Assembly: GCA_900074885.1 (NCBI GenBank)
Contig: FJUW01000023.1
Span: 332,319-396,318 of the forward strand
Reading direction: 5' to 3'
Origin: Rhynchosporium graminicola
Taxonomy: Eukaryota > Ascomycota > Leotiomycetes > Helotiales > Ploettnerulaceae
DNA: 64,000 nt
Below, piece after piece: positions 49,849 to 61,172 of the stretch; positions within the stretch are counted from its first letter, which is position 1; every line of letters begins with the position of its first letter. The position numbers were made by a program, and so were the translations under genes. Below the pieces are notes generated by a model that did no database searches, was not told the DNA's origin, and was given only the letters and a program-made list of their open reading frames with translations.

Positions 49849-52800
49849 CTTATACTGAATTTAGTCTAAAAGACTCTTTTACTACTACTACTAATATACC
49901 CCCTCGGGAAAACAGTTCCTTATACTAATACTCTGCACGAAGCGATATACCTCGTATATAATCGCCTTCTAATACTACTTATTACTTTACTCTTAATCGA
50001 TTATTAATTCGTCTAAATACTCCTTAACGTATTAATGAAATTAATACTAGAGATAGAATTAATAGCGAATCGTCAGGTGACGACTAAGTAGTATTTCAAG
50101 ATACTAACGAGACCCTAAAACTACTAGTAAAAGATTACGCCTAGGGAAAGACTCCTTCTTAAGTAGTATACGAGATATATAATATCTTGATCTTACGAAG
50201 CTTCTTAGTAGTTAATCGTTTACTATACGTACTACTCTTACTAAGAATAGACTTTCATATAAGTTACTCGCACTTCTTGATTCTAGAGCTAATAGATATT
50301 ATTTTATTAATCGTTCTCTTCTTAAATCTCTTTCCTTCTTTCTAAAACCTTCGATTTATCCTCTACTAAATGTAATTCCTATTAAAGGTTTCGATAGCGT
50401 TAATAGTAGCATAATCAGTTATTATACGATACTTAACTTAATAGTAGATCGCCGCGTCCAGGTATTTACCCCTTTTCTTATTACTACTCTCGGAAACTAT
50501 AGTATTATACTCGAAAGGACCTGGCTTTCGGAATATTAAGTACTCTTAGATACTTCTAAACGATAGATCATTTAGCTACTAAATACTCCTCCTAGTAATG
50601 TTTATAGCTCTCCGATCGAAATCAAGGACTTATATAAATACTATATTTACTAGCGCTATTAATATAACGCTAACGAACGAAACGAACGTCTTAATTAGTT
50701 CTGAGAAGCGTACGATATATAGTGAAGCGTAGCTAACTCTCCTATTAATATTTAAGCTATTATTAACTCTCTCTCTCTATTATTAAATACTTACTACCGA
50801 ACGCTAGACGTATTTTAAGGGAGATTTCTAGCTATAAGAATATCTAAAACTCTCTCTTAGAGAGTGTTCTATAAGTAATAAACCCTCCGCTATTATCGCT
50901 ACTTAAGGAGAACTATTTCCCTAGTGTTTCTATTACTTCCTATAGATACGCTAAGCCTAAGTCTTTATTATCTGAAGAATAAGAAAAGAGTAGTAGAGAT
51001 AAGTCTTTATATACTAGAAAAGCTACCGATATACGCTTGAAGTGTATATAATTTAGTAACGTTATTACTTATATCTCGTGTGAATCTCTAATTTAGACTT
51101 AAATAGAAGTCTCTACGTTAAAAACCTATATATAAGATTACGCTTATATAATTCATACGATAGATTAATAATTAAAACTACTCGTAAAACTATCTCACGA
51201 GGTAATAGAAGCTAATCTAAGTATGAATATAGCTATTACGCTACTACGGAAGCGCTAATAGCGATAAAGATTACCTTATTATATGCTCCTGCCTCTCTAA
51301 GAGCTTCCTACGCTAGAGATCTATATAATTAGCAGCTTAGCTTTTTATCTCTTATATAAACGCTAGAAGTCTTCTAATAATAAGATCTTCTCTACTACTC
51401 TCTACGAGGTAGATAAGCTTCTTAATAATCGAATCGCAGAGTAGTAATATAATACTACTATCGTATCTTTAACTATCGATCTTACGGAACGCTATAAAAC
51501 CGCTTAGTAATTTGCTATTAGCTTAAGCGAATTAGATTCAGAACTATAGATTCCTTACGAGTATAACTAGTAGATATACGTCTTCTTTAAGGAAGCTAGT
51601 AATATTCTCTCTTCTTATTATTCATGCGATTACCGAATTAAGCTTAAGGAAGAGGCTAAAAAGAGTCTAAAGTACTCTCTATTATATAAGATATTAGCAG
51701 AAGAACTTGAAGTTATAAAGATATATATTTCTAATAACTTATTAAAGTTTTTATCGAGCTATCTTAAGCTCTATACGTAGCACTTATACTATTTATTAAG
51801 AAAGCGAATAGAAGTCTCTGCTTTTATATCGATTTCTATACTTTGAATAATCTTATACGGAAAGACTAATATCCCTTTCTATTAATCGATAAAACGCTAG
51901 CTAGAATCTCTACTGCTAAGATCTTTACTAAACTAGATATTCGCTAGGTATTCTACTAAATCCGGATAGATCTAACCTCTGAAGAGTATACGACCTTTTG
52001 GACTTATTATAGAGTATATAAATATAAAGTGCTACTATTCGGCCTAACTAACGGCCTTATAACTTACTAACGCTATATAAACGATATCTTATTCGACTAT
52101 TTAGATAATTTCTATACTACTTATCTAGATAATATTCTTATTTATTCAGATAACTTATTTTATTATTAATCATATATATATAAGGTACTATAACGATTAT
52201 AAGACGCTGGATTATAAGCTAGCCTTAAGAAGTATAAATTTAATATTACTCTTACTAAATACCTCGGATTTATTATCTCTACTTCTGGGATCGAGGTAGA
52301 CCCTGAAAAGGTTAATGTTATACGATCTTGGAATTACCTTATAATAGTTAAGGGCGTATAATTATTCTTAGGCTTTTATAACTTCTACTAGCGATTTATT
52401 AAAGATTACAGAATAATCGTAAAACCTCTTATATAACTAACTAAAAATAATATATTATTTCGGTTTACTAAAGAGTATAAAGATGCCTTTAATTATCTAA
52501 AGCACGCTCTCACTTCAGCACCTCTCTTCTACTACTATTAGTAATATCTACCTTATATGATTAAAATAGATACTAGTAATAGAGTAGTAGCAGGTATGCT
52601 ATTATAGTAATATAATAAAGAGTAGTTCCTAGTAGCTTACTTCTCTAAGACTATACTACTAGCTGAGCTTACTTACGCTATTTATAATAAGGAAATACTT
52701 ATAATTATATAATCTTTTAGTAACTAGAGATCTGAGCTCGTAGGCGTATTATATTAAATCCGAGTTATTACTAATTATAAAGCTCTTAAGTACTTTATAA

Positions 52801-54573
52801 CTTCTAAATAGTTGAACGTACGATAAGCACGATAAGCGGAGCTACTCGCAGATTATAACTTTATAATTACCTATCGACCTAGGAAGTATAATCCACTCGC
52901 TAACGCTCTCTCTCGCAGAACAGATAAATTGCACGATTAAAATAACGCTAAGAGAGCTTAACGTTTATAATAATTACTACGCGAAAACTAGATCGATCTA
53001 GTACTACTTATAAGTAACCTCTGGAACGGTTCCGACTCTATAGATAGCTTTAAACTTATTAACGCCTTAGAAGTCGCTAACTTATTACTAGTCTTTTCTA
53101 TAGTATAGTAAGTACTTGAAGCTAATTATATTACGCTATTACTCTAAGTACTACAGAAATAAGCTCTCTCTGCTACTCTTAGAAAACTAACTATAGAAAA
53201 AGATCTTCTACTCTACGAAGGAAGATTAATTATACTTAACGTTTTATACTTTCGCATGCTACTTATACGCGAAGTATACGATCGATTAGAAACTGCCTAT
53301 CTAAGTGTAAAGAAGACCTTATAACTCCTATTATTATAGCTCTTACTAGTACTATCACGCTTATAGGAGCATATTATAGTCGATTACTATAGTTTTAATC
53401 GCGATAAACACGGCTATAATAACGTCCTCGTATTTATAGATCGTTTTAGTAAATAAGTAATTAGTATTCTATACTGAAAAACCTCCGATACGCGTGACTT
53501 TATAAAGCTCTACTTATACTATATATACTGCTATTTCAGAGCTCTACTGATAATTATATCTAATAGAGGGCCTTAATTCGTTTTATACTTTTAGATAGCT
53601 ATTTGCACGATTCTAGGTACTAAAAGATAGCTTTCTTCGGTAGACTACTCTTAAACAGATAGCTAGATAGAAATCTATAACTAATACCTCTAGCGCTAAT
53701 TACGACCTTTTATCTCTTACTATTAAGACGACTAGTCGGAATTCTTACCTATTATAGACTACGCTTAAATGACTCTCCCTTACGACTCTCTGGGAGGTCT
53801 TTTACCCTTCGAGGTAGTATATAGTTACGCTCCGCGCGCTAACTAGAATTAGAAATCCGATTTACTTGACTTAGCTATTTCTACTGATAAGCTGAATACT
53901 TAATAAGCTATTAAGTACGCTAGCCGTCTACGAGCTATATGGACTATAGCTTAGTCTAATCTCCTTCGCGCTTAAGTAAAGATATTATGCTCTTATAATC
54001 GTACCTATAGAGAAGTCGACTTCGGGAAAGACGATTTTATATAGTTAGATATATATTACTTTATATTTATACGACTAAGTAAAAAGCTCGACTTCCCGAC
54101 TAACAGACTGTTCCGAGTACTTGAAAAGGTAAGTAGCTTATACTGATTAGAGCTACTTATAAGTATGAAAGTATATAACGTCTTCCCTATATCGAAGTTA
54201 CGTAAGTATACTAATAACCTATTACCTGGATAAATATTACTACTACTACTACTAATTAATATCACTAGCGACGACGAATAGGAAATAGAGGATATATTAG
54301 CGTGCTATAAGTAGCGCGGTAACCTCTCTTACTGCGTCTCCTAGTTGAATTAAGATATCGATCTCACGTAGTATAATACTTCAGATATTAAATACGCTCC
54401 TGCTAAACTATAATAATTCCACTTTAATAACTTAATATAAGCTGGATCTCCTACTAGATTACCTGATTAGCTGAAAGCTTTCTACGATAGAATTAACGAT
54501 TACGACTACCTTAATAGTAATAAGGAGATAGACTAACGCTCGAGGGCGAGCTTTTTTTCGGAGGGGGGGGTAA

Positions 54574-54819
54574 TATGACGGTTATAGTATGTAACTAGTA
54601 TAGACTTAGTAGGACTAGTAAGTACTCCTAATCGGGTATGCTAAGCGAGATTACCGAGAGCTCCGCAGAGCCCCTTTTATATATACTTTCTCTCCTCTCT
54701 TCTACTTCTTAGCTCTTTAGTTGTAGATTCTAAGTTGATTCTTACTACTTCATGTTCTATGCAATATGAGGTCTTACTTATTAGGTAATGCGTGAGACCT
54801 TTCTAGAGCAAGCGTCATA
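54574..54819 (+). repeat. Gypsy-B LTR, subfamily B2 (246 bp)
   Basis: It starts TATGACGGTTATAG and ends GCGTCATA. It shares the core CTAAGCGAGATTAC and the 3' third with the B1 LTRs, but its first 80 bp differ and it is 11 bp longer. Confidence 0.82.
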
Positions 54820-55535
54820 GTTCCCGCGTATAGATACTAAGGGATACGAAGAATATATCTAAGGATTTTAAGAAATTACTAATCAGAAGGATTCTAACGC
54901 GTAATTAAGGAAGTACTAGCTGATTATAATACTTATATTAGAAATAAGTCTTTTTAATATATATCTTATAAATAGATAATTATAATACTTATATCTCTAA
55001 CCTCTTAGAAATCGTTTTCATAAGACTTTATAGAGCTATTACTACTATCGAAGGACTTAGTTACGAGAGTTAGCTATAATATAATACTTATTATTATAGT
55101 AAGACTTATTAAATATACAATCGTAGTATTAGTCTTATCTACTCTTATAGCTAAATATTTTATATAAGTATACCTTAAGAAAGTAGTTTCTAAGTATAAA
55201 GTACCTGAAGAAATAGTATTAGATCGAGATAAGTTATTTATATTAAAGTTCTAAAATACTTTAATAAGTTTCCTAGGAATAAAAAGGAAATTATTAATAG
55301 CTTTTAACTCTTAGACTAATAAAAAGAACGAAAGGATAAACTAAGTAGTTAAAGTATATTTATAATATTATATTAACTATTAATAAAATAATTACATAGA
55401 ACTACTACTTCTTATAGAATCTATACATAATAGCTCTACTATTGAAATAATAAAAGTTATATTATTCTTCGCAAATTATAGTTATAAACTTATAGCTTAT
55501 AGAGGGCTTAATATTAATATTAAGGATATTAATAT
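54820..55535 (+). mobile_element. Gypsy-C, segment 3: integrase
   Basis: Ignoring stops this reads the gypsy integrase core: FS-DFIELLLLSKDLVTR (about 55017-55070), YKVPEEIVLDRDKLFILKF (about 55196-55252) and FNS-TNKKNERIN-VVKVYL (about 55300-55360), the last corresponding to the HPQTDGQTER-type block with mutated residues. It follows directly on the RNase H segment at 48645 once Gypsy-B is removed. It is lost at 55535, at the start of another LTR-like sequence. Confidence 0.85.
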
Positions 55536-55937
55536 TATGACGGGTTGCACCCGTTAGTATGCTTAACGCCTGAGGCGTCTACGCTAGTACCTGACGTATT
55601 ATTATACGTATTCTAATACTACTGCTATTAGCGGCCGCGGTATTATCTTTTCTTCGAAGGGAGACTCTTATTCTTCCCTTCCCTCCTTAGTTAATTCTCC
55701 TTATAATATTACGGTCCATACTATAACGGCCTCAGGCTCCTAGGTATTATAGCAGGTAAAGCTAGCGGGATGCGGTTAGTACGTACTAGAGAATAATTAG
55801 TTAGTATAGCTCTATAGTTATACCTAGAGAGAGAGTCGAGAGTAGAAACCTCCTCTCTATCTTTTCTTCCCTTTACTTAGCGCACCCTTAAGGGCGAATA
55901 CAACTCGTTATCGACCCCCTGTGCCTCTGCCGTAATA
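55536..55937 (+). repeat. Probable solo LTR of a further element (402 bp)
   Basis: Bounded by inverted ends TATGACGG and CCGTAATA (from TGTGACGG/CCGTCACA). It is richer in GC than its surroundings, includes GCGGCCGCGG near 55630, and keeps more TG/CA dinucleotides. No clear 5-bp duplication is seen (AATAT left, CTATA right). No other copy is present in the window. It sits exactly where Gypsy-C changes from plus-oriented integrase to minus-oriented gag. Confidence 0.45.
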
Positions 55938-56606
55938 CTATAGTATTATAAAGGAATAAAGTAATTTATAAGACTTTAAATAAGTCTACTTCGAACTTAT
56001 CTCTATCAAAAGCGAGGTATATTTAGTACTAAAAGATAAATTATCCTAAGTTATTATAGTTTCTATAATAAGTATTAAGTAAGTTAAGTTAAAGTAGAAT
56101 AACTTTATTAGTAACTCTATTAGTCTTCTTTATATTATTAACTTAAGATCCTTCTCTTATAACTAATCCTTCTTTAGGAGCTATTTCGTTCTTACTAATA
56201 ATACTTAAAGTAAGATACTTAAAGTATAATATTCCTAGTTCTAACTAGTACTCGGTATATAAGCTTATTAGTTAGTATTAACTATAAAGTAAAGTAAATA
56301 AGAAGTTCAGTTCTTAATTAGAATTAAGATATTATAAGTAAGTATTAATTACTATATAAATTTGATCATGAAGCTCCTATCTAATAGCAGAAGTGCTAGT
56401 CTTATATAGAAACTTTATCCTTAACTAGATCTATATGATCCTAATAATCCTATAGCTAGATCTAGGCGATCTTATAATTAGATCTAAATAATCTAAATGA
56501 TCTAAAGTTATATGATCCTAGATCGCTTATAACCTAACTATATTAGTGCCTTTCTTCTAATAGTACTAACTCTTTAGCGCTAAGAACCATGCCGGTTCGT
56601 GATATA
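55938..56606 (-). mobile_element. Gypsy-C second copy, minus: start of gag and 5' LTR
   Basis: The reverse complement matches Gypsy-C 24740-25190 closely (for example TTTAGTACTAAATATACCTCG and the 5' leader). The LTR runs from about 56200 to 56606, ending (reversed) at GTTCGTGATATA. Its U3 part differs from the plus copy and is full of GATC motifs. With 24427 it makes an inverted pair at the two ends of the transposon block. Confidence 0.8.
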
Positions 56607-57012
56607 AAGACCTCTAGCGCCCTTATACTACTCTCTCTATACTATTATTATACTATAACTATAAATTATTTTATTACTATTAAAACTACTATTAGCGCAC
56701 TATCTTAAAAGTCGGAGATCGGCGAAGAAGAATAGCTACAGCTAACGCGCCTTCAGGCCTGATATTATCTACTAAAGGTACTATATTTATATATAGATTA
56801 AGTCCCTAGCTAGATACGTCCCTATGCCCCTCGGGAGGCTTAGTGATAGGCTTTCAGCCCACTACCCTGGACGATAATGACTATCATTATCATCATTATA
56901 CCATGGAATACAGCGACATATTCAATACCCGACATATTCAATACCCAATATTCCAAGCCCGGTTGCGAAGTAGGAGGAAAGTCAAAACTCCCGGGACAAG
57001 TAATTCTTTTCC
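56607..57012. other. RIP-like AT-rich tail of the block and transition to unique DNA
   Basis: To about 56850 the sequence is still AT-rich with TA-rich words but matches no other element in the window. From about 56870 composition is ordinary. A duplicated ATTCAATACCCGACAT/ATTCAATACCCAATAT word lies at 56918-56953. Confidence 0.5.
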
Positions 57013-57027
57013 TTGAAACGACAACGG

Positions 57028-57792
57028 ATGCTAGCCCGAATGCGGCACCAACTTCGCGATGACAATCGTCCAAGCATGAGAGAGAAAACAAAAGCTCAAC
57101 CAGAAGCCAAAAAGGATATGCTGCATAATGACGGTCAAAATTATGTTCCCTCAGAATCCGCTGATGTCATGATCGACGATAAAGATCTATACGGTACATC
57201 TGCTAAGCAACTTTCGGCGAATTATTTGCTTCAGAATAGTATAGAACAGCAACAGGATGATATTCCGATTCCTGCTTCGGAAGACCAGGAAATCTTACAT
57301 ATCTCCTCGACTCAGGTTAATAGCATGGCCATCATAAAGACTCGGCTTCCTCAGTGAGGTGTTCTTACAGGAATATTGCAAGAAGCATCGGATCCTCCTC
57401 GTGCAGAGTCAAGCGCCTTAGAAGCCGTTGAATCTCAATGTGTCATCAATGAGTTACCAGCTGCTAATGAATCCGTTTCTGAGGGAGGGCAGGGGCAGAC
57501 ATTCGCCGATCCCGGAAATGGCTATTCATCTTTCTCTCAGTCTATCGGAGACATAGTCGGATTGTTGAAAGAACCTCCAGTGGAGGAAGTTGCGAGGCTA
57601 CCACCAGGGTGATGTAGCCTCCTTGGAAATTCATCTTCCTCTCGATCTGTTGGAGACGTGGTCGGTTTGTTGGAAGAGATTTCAGTGGAGGACATCCCAA
57701 GGCTGCCACCAGGGCGACTCGATCTTCTTGCGTCTAGTACTCAATACGTCCCATGGACTCTCCCAAGTAATAATACAAGATTTTATGTGTAA
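57028..57792 (+). pseudogene. Decayed gene with a 35-residue tandem repeat, two in-frame TGA stops
   Basis: One frame stays open from the ATG at 57028 to TAA at 57790-57792 except for TGA at 57355 and TGA at 57610. The last part contains two copies of a unit of about 35 residues: GNGYSSFSQSIGDIVGLLKE (from about 57517) and GNSSSSRSVGDVVGLLEE (from about 57628), each ending RLPPG. After PPG the first copy has TGA where the second has CGA, so that stop is a CGA to TGA transition. The N-terminus is basic, the middle acidic and Gln/Ser-rich. I recognise no family. It lies 200 bp from the transposon block; an expressed truncated 109-aa product is possible. Confidence 0.5.
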
Positions 57793-59659
57793 AAGGCTGC
57801 TTCTCCGAACTTCGCACTCCCTGATTCCCTGATAGAATGGTTGACAGGAACAGGGAAATCCTTCCGGATGTGCTGTTTGAGTTCTTCGAGCTGTAAGGAC
57901 AATCGGGGATTACAGAGTATGATCCATACGACGAAGTTGGCTTGAGTTTAGGGAGTTGGGCTATCTCGCAAAAATTCAGGTTCTTTGTTTCTTCAGATTT
58001 CCTCGTGGGTTTTGATGTGACATATGCGAAGCTGGGCTATTCATTTCCGGCGAGGCGCTTGCCAAAATGATCAAATATTTACGTGACATAATCGCACCAC
58101 TCTGCAAAGTATTCTCCGTCTAGAATTCATAGTCGTAACAATGACAGGAACTACTACGGTGCTAGACATGAGACGGAACTCTCTTGGCCTCGACGTCCTC
58201 ATTTCATTATTATCCTTGTAAGCGGCATCTGGGAATGCTGGAGGTACAGGGCTCGCATTATTTCGGCCCCCACTCCCACTCCCACGTGACTAAAAGAACT
58301 CGACTTTATTAGAAAGTAGTCTTGGTTTATGAACATTACTCGATCAAGTTCGTGTATTCGGCTTCTTTAGAAAGACTTATTGCTGAAAAAAATAACCATC
58401 TGGAAACACCTATTAATTATCAGCTTCTAGAGCTAGTTGTTTGGAACTATAACTCGAGGAGTATCACGTGTCAGTAGTATGCCCCTTAGCTGCTGCTAGC
58501 CTTATAATAGGTCATTCTCAGCTAATCTGACTATTTGTTGGTCTGGACTTCAGTAGGAGGATAGAAATATTATTACGAACTATGAAACCCTTTAAAATAA
58601 GGCCGTGTTCTACCTCAGAAAAAGTCCGAGAAGTGTTATTCTCGATTTGTTTGACAAGATCTATGTACTTCTTCTCGAAATCAGAGGCCTGCACTACTAC
58701 ATCTGACGAGCATTTGTGATACTGGTCTCTTGAAAAGTGATTGATTTAATACCTTCATCCTCACCGTTTAGTTTCTGCGTATGTTTGGCTTCATAGAGGG
58801 CATGTGTCTTTCGTAGATTTGCAATTGTAGACCCTGGTATCTAGAGACATGGCGTAAAGATCAGATGCCGGGTCATTACCTTTTTGGTGGATATTCTCCA
58901 TTAATTGGGACAACATGGGATACCAGGTAAGGAGATTTCAGCAGAGTCCCTACACTGAGCATCTCATTAAAGTTCTTCGCCCATAGCTTTGAACACTGAG
59001 AATGGATCAATATTCGGGCTCGTTGCAGAGATCTTCGTCTGCATTCCAAATTGCACAGACAGATGGGCATTGAAGATTCTCCTTAAGGCCTCTATTAAGG
59101 TATCAAAAATCAAAGTTTTACCTTCTTCCATCTATATACATGCTCCATTCACATCCCTTTCATACGATTATAGCAGGTACTGAACACGAAGGAGTCAATC
59201 CGTGCACTGAACTGGTCTTACCAAGTGCTATCGTGACACCACGAGCTAACAAGGGAATTGTGAACCAATCTCCAGCCGACAATCTGGTACAAGCTAGTTT
59301 TTAGTCACTTCGATCAACGCGCCTAGAACAGACGATAAACTACCTACTCGTCGAACTTACCATATCTCAGAATTATATTATCGTTATTCATGCCGCTGAA
59401 CAGATCAGGCCAGACCATCTTATCAAGCTCATGTCCCCTCCCGTAGTAAAAACCACAAATTCTTTCAAGGCGCCCCAGCTACACTTACACTCCTCTTCAA
59501 ACCCACTTTACTTCTTCACCTGTTCACGGACTTTCTTAGAATCTTCCGAAGACATAAAAATTCTGTCAAATATCAGCTGATCAAGTCTCCATCCCACCAA
59601 TCCGCACCGCTCACAGCTTCCATATCTTAAGCTCTCCCCTCAGCCGTGTGGAGATAGTA
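57793..59659. other. Intergenic, no gene supported
   Basis: Composition is mixed with many stops in all frames. Short frames at 58876-59070 (-) and 58989-59183 (+) oppose each other and have no motif. A CACTCCCACTCCCACGTGAC stretch lies near 58270-58290. It may contain old degraded sequence. Confidence 0.45.
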
Positions 59660-59994
59660 GGCTGCGGCATGGGTTCTGGGGTTCTATGAGAAGTGTTAAA
59701 CCCATGGGTGGGTTTGTACTAAAGAGGAAAGCCCATGGATATTTCATGGGTGCCCATGGGTTTTCTAGTTTTCATAACTCGTATATCTTTCATATATTTC
59801 ATAATAATAATAGAAACTCTATATCCCTAGTTATCCTTAGTCTCTTATAGTTTTCTAAGAAATACATGAAAGATATACGGGTTTTGCCACCCCCCATGAC
59901 CAATGGGTAGGGTGGAAAATCTCTCTAAAACTCGTGGAGTGTACGGGTGGGTTTTATTTTAGGCTTACCACCCATGGTGCCCCATGCCGCAGCC
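59660..59994. mobile_element. MITE-like foldback element, 335 bp, TA target duplication
   Basis: The ends are perfect 14-bp inverted repeats, GGCTGCGGCATGGG and CCCATGCCGCAGCC, flanked on both sides by TA (59658-59659 and 59995-59996). Inside, CCCATGGGT-like words recur, and a second inverted pair lies at about 59777-59802 (AACTCGTATATCTTTCAT) and 59862-59883 (ATGAAAGATATACGGGTT), so the element can fold back. It has no coding capacity. TA duplication and terminal repeats fit a non-autonomous Tc1/mariner-type element; the transposase is not in the window. Confidence 0.72.
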
Positions 59995-59996
59995 TA

Positions 59997-61172
59997 GAAG
60001 GATGGCATTGTCTGACAATTTGACTCATCAGTAGGTATGTTTGTGGTGACACTTTCCGTGTACACATTGCTAAGCAGAAGAGAGCAAACAAGTAAAATGA
60101 TATAGCTAGGTCTAGAATTTCTATTCTACGTATGACAAGTGCAGGTTGAAGTGTGTTCCATAGAGTTGCAGGCAGCCAATCTGTACTAAAGTCTGTTCAA
60201 TATGCCAAATGACCAAGTACAGCTAACAAAGTGGACATATTTGACTACTCTCACGGCTGTAATAGCTGTCAGTATTAGATATTCGTTGTCTGCAAGCTTA
60301 CATCTACTCATGAAAGCATTGTGAAGCGCCTTACAACGCAGTTCCCTTTCATTATTTACATTGTCACGTGATCTCCCTCGCCTAACACTAGCGCGTTCAC
60401 GACGCTGCCTTCTAACAAAGTGAATCGTCTTCCCATTGCTCATTCAATTTCGCTATTTGATGGCATCAATTTGTATTTGTGAAGCCCTGTTGCTGGTTGA
60501 ATCAACAAAGAGGGGTGCAGAAGTCTGGACGCTACAGGCTCCCTCGCCAGGTCTCGCTTCACTGCAAAACACCATTTTGTTGATAGATTCTCTCGAGACC
60601 CCTTCTTTAAGCTATCTTTTCTCCATAACTGATGTCTATTATGTCACAGGACTTCTAGTAATACAAGTTACGAAGGCAATGTACTACTCTGTCACTAAAT
60701 ATCATATGTTTATTAAATGTGATCTTGAGATAGTTGGAGGCTCATTGATACTATAGCCTGAAGCGCACAGAATTTTGCATCCCACTTCGCAACGACAATA
60801 TTCCATGATGCAATAGCAAAACTGTACTTAGTAAGGGATCAAGAAATTTACAGAGATGATTCTGCTAGGTATCATGGTATTCGATGTGGGGTGAATATTA
60901 AATGTAAAAGTCAGTGACCGCATCCAAGACGGGGCATTTGACACCGTACTTGAGCAGTGGAAAGTGATATGTTACCCGCCCTGCAACCAATACATTTGAC
61001 TGCCTTACACCTTGCTTCCAGAAGGTTCTTGTAAGGCTGATGTGCATGAAGTTGCCGCCTGACCTGTTCAAGAATTCGCTAGCGCGAAAAGTGGCCCACC
61101 ATTGCATATATATATTTATTTATCGTCACGAAACGAAAACCTTTCCACAACAAACAAAAAACTTGCACCAAA
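59997..61172. other. Intergenic, promoter side of the 373-aa gene
   Basis: Frames at 60186-60443 (-), 60436-60756 (+) and 60898-61107 (-) have no recognisable motif. The last 70 bp hold a TATATATATA box and a CA-rich leader for the next gene. Confidence 0.5.
61106..61115 (+). promoter_or_regulatory. TATA box of the 373-aa gene
   Basis: TATATATATA is 58 bp before the ATG at 61173, followed by an A/C-rich leader (CAACAAACAAAAAAC) and a good start context (CCAAAATGGC). Confidence 0.5.

Larger units (their letters stand above)
48646..54819 (+). mobile_element. Gypsy-B (chromovirus) in Gypsy-C, with Gypsy-A fragment inside
   Basis: The element runs from an LTR at 48646-48880 to an LTR at 54574-54819, interrupting Gypsy-C between RNase H and integrase. 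Start of gag lies at 49000-49348. After an N, a Gypsy-A 3' end intervenes (49350-49848), then gag continues to about 51500. RT is at about 51780-52160 (YLDNILIYSD near 52120), integrase at about 53200-53900 and a chromodomain at about 54266-54480 (DE-EIEDILACYK-RGNLSYCVS-L). The polypurine tract CGGAGGGGGGGG precedes the 3' LTR. The 5-bp flanks (TATAT left, GTTCC right) do not match, and the LTRs belong to different subfamilies. Confidence 0.8.

Noticed and set aside
54056..54265. 69-aa minus-strand ORF
   Set aside because: A shadow of the Gypsy-B pol region just before the chromodomain, which is on the plus strand.
24427..56606. Search for a Starship, virus-like or biosynthetic cluster cargo in the AT-rich block
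   Set aside because: Nearly every stretch could be assigned to Copia or Gypsy families or their LTRs; no tyrosine recombinase, polyketide or other cargo frame was seen.
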